In this document: one piece after another, positions 60,625 through 64,000 of the stretch | Layout: each line of letters begins with the position of its first letter | Position numbering within the stretch: position 1 is the stretch's first letter | Source of the DNA: JBMOUD01 sp049319665 | Lineage (GTDB): Bacteria; Pseudomonadota; Gammaproteobacteria; Enterobacterales; Enterobacteriaceae | Direction of reading: 5' to 3' | Assembly: GCF_049319665.1 (NCBI RefSeq) | Contig: NZ_JBMOUD010000001.1 | Location: 62,001 to 126,000, forward strand | Length of the DNA stretch: 64,000 nucleotides | Translations under genes and position numbers: made by a program | The notes under the pieces: generated by a model | What the model saw: only the letters and a program-made list of their open reading frames with translations | Databases searched by the model: none | What the model was told of the DNA's origin: nothing

Positions 60625-61300
60625 TGCTGGGGCCTTAAATTCACTGAACAAACAGACATAACATGAGCAGCTTAACTCATTGTTATTTATTTATTATCTC
60701 TGTTTTTCTGCTGCGGGTTTTCAAAGCGGGCAATTCTATCAGATATGCGGATGAGCCGTTATGTCTTCTGGTCTTAAAAATATGCGTGGCGTGCAGACAC
60801 ATTAAGAATACTTATCTGCAGATCACGAAATCATAAAATTAGTTAATAAAAAAAAGCATGACGAGCGCGAAATTAGGTTGCTTTTTTTTAAGCATAAAAT
60901 GCTATTTTTATTTTTAATTTGATGCAAATCAATAGTTTAGTTTTTTTTATTTTTATTGACTAATGCAAAAAATAGATTTTGCCATGTGATTTAGTATAAG
61001 GATTAGTAATGTTAATCGACATGATTAATAACATTTCTAGAAAAAAGTGGGAATCGTGTCTATACCTTAATTCGTTAGGATTATTCCGAATGTTTTGTAA
61101 CAAAATAACATTACAACAAACCGCTGTTGACAGTGGGATTGAAAAAATCAATTGAGTATTTATTCGTTTTTTTCTCACCAATTGGAAAAGTTATTCATTA
61201 CTTAAATGATAAACGATGACCATGAAGCCATGTTTTTTGTAAATAAAACAGGCTATTAGCGGTGCATAATTATTTTCTCTGGGTTTAGGGGCATAGAAGA
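60625..61300. promoter_or_regulatory. AT-rich divergent region upstream of the adhesin
   Basis: 676 bp, very AT-rich between about 60830 and 61200, with no credible gene. It includes a consensus FNR box at 60919-60932. AT-richness suggests H-NS-type silencing of the adhesin promoter. Confidence 0.5.
60919..60932. promoter_or_regulatory. Consensus FNR box
   Basis: TTGATGCAAATCAA matches TTGAT-N4-ATCAA exactly. It lies about 370 bp before the adhesin start and about 295 bp before the MFS start, so the controlled gene is uncertain. Overlap with CRP-like recognition is possible. Confidence 0.65.
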
Positions 61301-64000
61301 ATGGCTCAAAATAGCAATGCGGCAGTTGATGTTATCTCTCGCCACAATGGTGAGGTTATTTCCCACGTTTCTGGCAGCAGCCAAACCGTTAATTTAAGCC
61401 AATCAAGCATTATTCGGATCAATGGGGCGCGCTCTGCCGTGAGCAGCTATGAGCGCGTTGGCAATGATCTGATCATACATATGCAAGATGGCTCAACTGT
61501 TCGTTATCAGAGCTTTTTTGATGTCGATGCTAAAGGAAAACACAGCGAACTGATTTTTGATGATGGCGTGAATCCTATTGAGCATGCCACTTTTGTTGAT
61601 GCAGGTGCTGCACCAGCGACTGCTGTGCCTATTGTCCCTGGATATGAAACGATTAGTGGGATTGACTCTTTAATTGTCGATACTAGCTCTTTCAACCCGG
61701 CGGTTCTCGCGAGCATTCTGGGCGTTGTTGCATTAGGTGCGGGGATTGGCATTGCTGCCAGTAATCGTGGTGGCAGTCATCACGATGATAACAACAATAA
61801 CAATAACAATAACAATAACAATAATAATAATCCTCCCAATGGTGAGGGCGGCAGCGGCGGGATAGCAAGCGTTGCAGTTTCTACTTTTGCTGGCGATAAC
61901 GTATTAAACGCCTCCGAGATTACGACATCTCAGGTTATCAGCGGTTACACAAGTAATATCGCTGCAGGGCAAATTTTGACCCTAACCTTAAATGGCAAAA
62001 CTTACACAACCGCAATTAATGCTGATGGTACTTGGAGTATTACCTTGCCAGCGGCAGATTTGCAGGCGCTATCGGATGGGACTTATGTTGTTTCTGTTTC
62101 AGTACCAAGTGGCACTGGCCAGACTGCGACAAACACTGTGACGATAGGCGTTGATGCCACAACTCCGCAAAATGCTAGCGATATTACGTTAGTTGATAGT
62201 AATCATCAGCCAATCACTGGCAGTACCAATGATCCCTCTCCAACCCTGAGTGGCAAAGCTGAGCCAGGAAGCACAGTGACCGTCAAAGACGGTAATACCA
62301 CTATCGGCAGTGTGACTGTCGGCGGAGATGGTAATTGGAGTTTCACACCAACCGCACCATTGGGCGAAGGTAGCCATAGTATTACCGTCGTTGTGACCGA
62401 CCCATCTGGTAACAGCAGTGCGCCAAGTACGCCTATTGTCGTCAATATTGATACCCAAGCACCAGAGGCCGCGACAGGCGTCACACTGACGGATAGTTCT
62501 GGTCAGCCGGTCACCGGTCCAACCAATGACCCTACACCAACGGTTAGTGGCAAAGCTGAGCCAGGAAGCACAGTAACCGTCAAAGACGGTAATACCACCA
62601 TCGGCAGTGTGACTGTCGGCGGAGATGGTAACTGGAGCTTCACGCCAAGCACGCCCCTGGGCGATGGCAGTCATAGCATTACCGTTGTGGTCACTGACCC
62701 AGCGGGTAATAGCAGCGCACCAAGCACACCGATCGTGGTAAATATCGATGCGACTGCGCCAGAAGCTGCCACCGGCATTACCCTGACTAACTCCGCTGGC
62801 GATACCATCACCACGGGAGCGACCAACGATACGACGCCAACGATCGGTGGTAAAGCTGAAGCGGGCAGCACGGTGACTATTAAAGACGGCAGTACGACAT
62901 TAGGTACGGTGACTGCCGGTAGCGATGGCTCTTGGAGTTTCACGCCAACTGTGCCATTGGGCGAAGGTAACCATAGTATTACCGTCGTTGTGACTGACCC
63001 ATCTGGTAACAGCAGTGCGCCAAGTACGCCTATTGTCGTCAATATTGATACCCAAGCACCAGAGGCCGCGACAGGCGTCACACTGACGGATAGTTCTGGT
63101 CAGCCGGTCACTGGCCCAACCAATGATCCTACACCAACGGTCAGCGGCAAAGCTGAGCCAGGAAGCACAGTAACCGTCAAAGACGGTAATACCACCATCG
63201 GTAGCGTGACTGTTGGTAACGATGGTAACTGGAGCTACACGCCAAGTACACCGTTGGGGGATGGCAGTCATAGCATTACCGTTGTGGTCACTGACCCAGC
63301 GGGTAATAGCAGCGCACCAAGCACGCCGATCGTTGTGAATATCGATGCGACTGCGCCAGAACCTGCCACCGGCATTACCCTGACTAACTCCGCTGGCGAT
63401 ACCATAACCACGGGAGCGACCAACGATACGACGCCAACGATCGGTGGTAAAGCTGAAGCGGGCAGCACGGTGACTATCAAAGACGGTAGTACGACATTAG
63501 GTACGGTGACTGCCGGTAGCGATGGCTCTTGGAGTTTCACGCCAGCTGCGCCATTAGGCGAAGGTAACCATAGTATTACCGTCGTTGTGACCGACCCATC
63601 TGGTAACAGCAGTGCGCCAAGTACACCTATTGTCGTCAATATTGATACCCAAGCACCGGAGGCTGCTACTGGTATTACCTTTACTAACGCTGCGGGCGAA
63701 ACCATTACGACTGGCGCAACGAACGATACGACGCCAACGATCAACGGTAAGGCAGAAGCGGGCAGCACGGTTACTATTAAAGATGGCAATACTACATTAG
63801 GCAGCGTTACCGTTGGCAGTGACGGCTCATGGAGCTTTACTCCAACTGCACCGTTGAATGAAGGCAATCATAGTATTAGCGTCGTGGTCACCGATCCTGC
63901 TGGTAACAGCAGCCTGCCGAGTGTTCCAGCTATAGTCGATATTGATACCAGTGCACCAGAAGCTGCGACAGGCGTAACGTTGACCGATAGCGCTGGCCAG
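61301..64000 (+). CDS. Giant BapA-like Ig-repeat adhesin (5' part, runs off window)
   Basis: Open from ATG 61301 to the window end: 900 codons without a stop, gene incomplete. Residues 1-105 form a BapA-prefix-like domain (SSIIRINGARSAVSSYERVGND, then a DGSTVRYQSFF strand pair). A hydrophobic Gly/Ala stretch (ILGVVALGAGIGIAAS, about 145-160), a 14-Asn linker (164-177) and a Gly-rich spacer follow. One divergent Ig-like domain (about 185-281) precedes near-identical 99/100-residue Ig-like modules from residue 282 onward, each ending in TPIVVNID. Such proteins are exported by type I secretion through a C-terminal signal and mediate biofilm or adhesion. The C-terminus and any secretion genes are outside the window. 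No Sec signal peptide is present, as expected. AGAAG before the ATG is a modest ribosome site. Confidence 0.88.
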   Translation, partial: MAQNSNAAVDVISRHNGEVISHVSGSSQTVNLSQSSIIRINGARSAVSSYERVGNDLIIHMQDGSTVRYQSFFDVDAKGKHSELIFDDGVNPIEHATFVDAGAAPATAVPIVPGYETISGIDSLIVDTSSFNPAVLASILGVVALGAGIGIAASNRGGSHHDDNNNNNNNNNNNNNNPPNGEGGSGGIASVAVSTFAGDNVLNASEITTSQVISGYTSNIAAGQILTLTLNGKTYTTAINADGTWSITLPAADLQALSDGTYVVSVSVPSGTGQTATNTVTIGVDATTPQNASDITLVDSNHQPITGSTNDPSPTLSGKAEPGSTVTVKDGNTTIGSVTVGGDGNWSFTPTAPLGEGSHSITVVVTDPSGNSSAPSTPIVVNIDTQAPEAATGVTLTDSSGQPVTGPTNDPTPTVSGKAEPGSTVTVKDGNTTIGSVTVGGDGNWSFTPSTPLGDGSHSITVVVTDPAGNSSAPSTPIVVNIDATAPEAATGITLTNSAGDTITTGATNDTTPTIGGKAEAGSTVTIKDGSTTLGTVTAGSDGSWSFTPTVPLGEGNHSITVVVTDPSGNSSAPSTPIVVNIDTQAPEAATGVTLTDSSGQPVTGPTNDPTPTVSGKAEPGSTVTVKDGNTTIGSVTVGNDGNWSYTPSTPLGDGSHSITVVVTDPAGNSSAPSTPIVVNIDATAPEPATGITLTNSAGDTITTGATNDTTPTIGGKAEAGSTVTIKDGSTTLGTVTAGSDGSWSFTPAAPLGEGNHSITVVVTDPSGNSSAPSTPIVVNIDTQAPEAATGITFTNAAGETITTGATNDTTPTINGKAEAGSTVTIKDGNTTLGSVTVGSDGSWSFTPTAPLNEGNHSISVVVTDPAGNSSLPSVPAIVDIDTSAPEAATGVTLTDSAGQ
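61790..61831 (+). repeat. Poly-asparagine codon tract
   Basis: Fourteen consecutive Asn codons, mainly alternating AAC and AAT, within the adhesin gene between the membrane-like segment and the Ig-like domains. The 6-bp AACAAT period makes it slippage-prone, but changes of whole units stay in frame. Confidence 0.95.
62144..64000 (+). repeat. Tandem Ig-like modules, 297/300-bp period
   Basis: Module boundaries, taken at the (V)VNID strand codons, fall at 62144, 62441, 62738, 63038, 63335, 63635 and 63935. Two module types alternate: a 99-residue type (TLTDSSGQPVTGPTNDPTPT) and a 100-residue type (TLTNSAGDTITTGATNDTTPT). The pair 62441-63037 is almost repeated at 63038-63634, showing a recent 597-bp tandem duplication. 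The last complete module (63635-63934) is more diverged. Confidence 0.93.

Noticed and set aside
62189..63867. Several long minus-strand open frames across the adhesin modules
   Set aside because: They repeat with the module period, lack ribosome sites, and are antisense shadows of the plus-strand adhesin, which is open throughout and matches known domains.
1..64000. tRNA, rRNA, insertion sequence with transposase, prophage or plasmid genes
   Set aside because: I looked for cloverleaf-like CCA ends, rRNA motifs, transposases, integrases and phage structural genes and found none that I could support.

Overview
The window is chromosomal DNA from a gram-negative enterobacterium. Gene order (yfcH-yfcG-yfcD, pta-ackA, yfbV-yfbT-yfbR-alaA, lrhA-nuoA..N, elaB, and yfaE-nrdB-nrdA, ubiG, gyrA, rcsC/rcsB-rcsD) and protein sequences follow E. 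coli, but with many insertions and losses. ERIC repeats, an LrhA/RovM regulator beside nuo, a KatA catalase and a BapA-like giant adhesin suggest the Yersinia/Serratia/Hafnia side of Enterobacterales. I cannot fix the genus from sequence alone.

Layout. 1-7.3 kb: a LysR regulator, peptidase T, and an orphan dipeptide-binding protein. Then comes a TetX-like flavin monooxygenase bracketed by two copies of an unassigned, highly structured repeat, followed by the epimerase-like gene yfcH. 7.4-12.9 kb: yfcG and yfcD, then a LacI-type repressor divergent from an ascorbate-type PTS (EIIA, EIIB, EIIC). The repressor-PTS spacer holds two palindromic operators and a consensus CRP site. 12.9-20.1 kb: pta-ackA (acetate overflow), yfbV, the sugar phosphatase gene yfbT, the 5'-nucleotidase gene yfbR, and alanine aminotransferase alaA. 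20.1-38 kb: a 1-kb AT-rich leader, lrhA/rovM, then the complete 13-gene nuo operon (complex I, nuoC and nuoD fused) ending in a strong terminator. 38-44.8 kb: elaB, a citrate-type MFS symporter, a third copy of the structured repeat, catalase katA, a full-length ERIC, yfaZ and yfaY. 44.8-50 kb: the class Ia ribonucleotide reductase operon nrdA-nrdB-yfaE (minus strand) with upstream NrdR-like and DnaA boxes, and ubiG. 50-60.7 kb: gyrA (Thr at position 83), the Rcs phosphorelay (rcsC convergent with rcsD-rcsB, all intact) and an MFS exporter. 60.9-64 kb: a consensus FNR site, then a very large secreted adhesin gene made of about 100-residue Ig-like modules, running off the right end.

Themes. 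Several genes concern the aerobic/anaerobic switch and overflow metabolism (nuo, pta-ackA, nrd, the FNR site). Others concern envelope stress and surface behaviour (Rcs, LrhA, the adhesin). The most unusual feature is the dyad-symmetric repeat family at 3968-4671, 5983-6330 and 40150-40786. Its outer hairpins differ in sequence between positions yet stay perfectly paired, which points to selection on structure.
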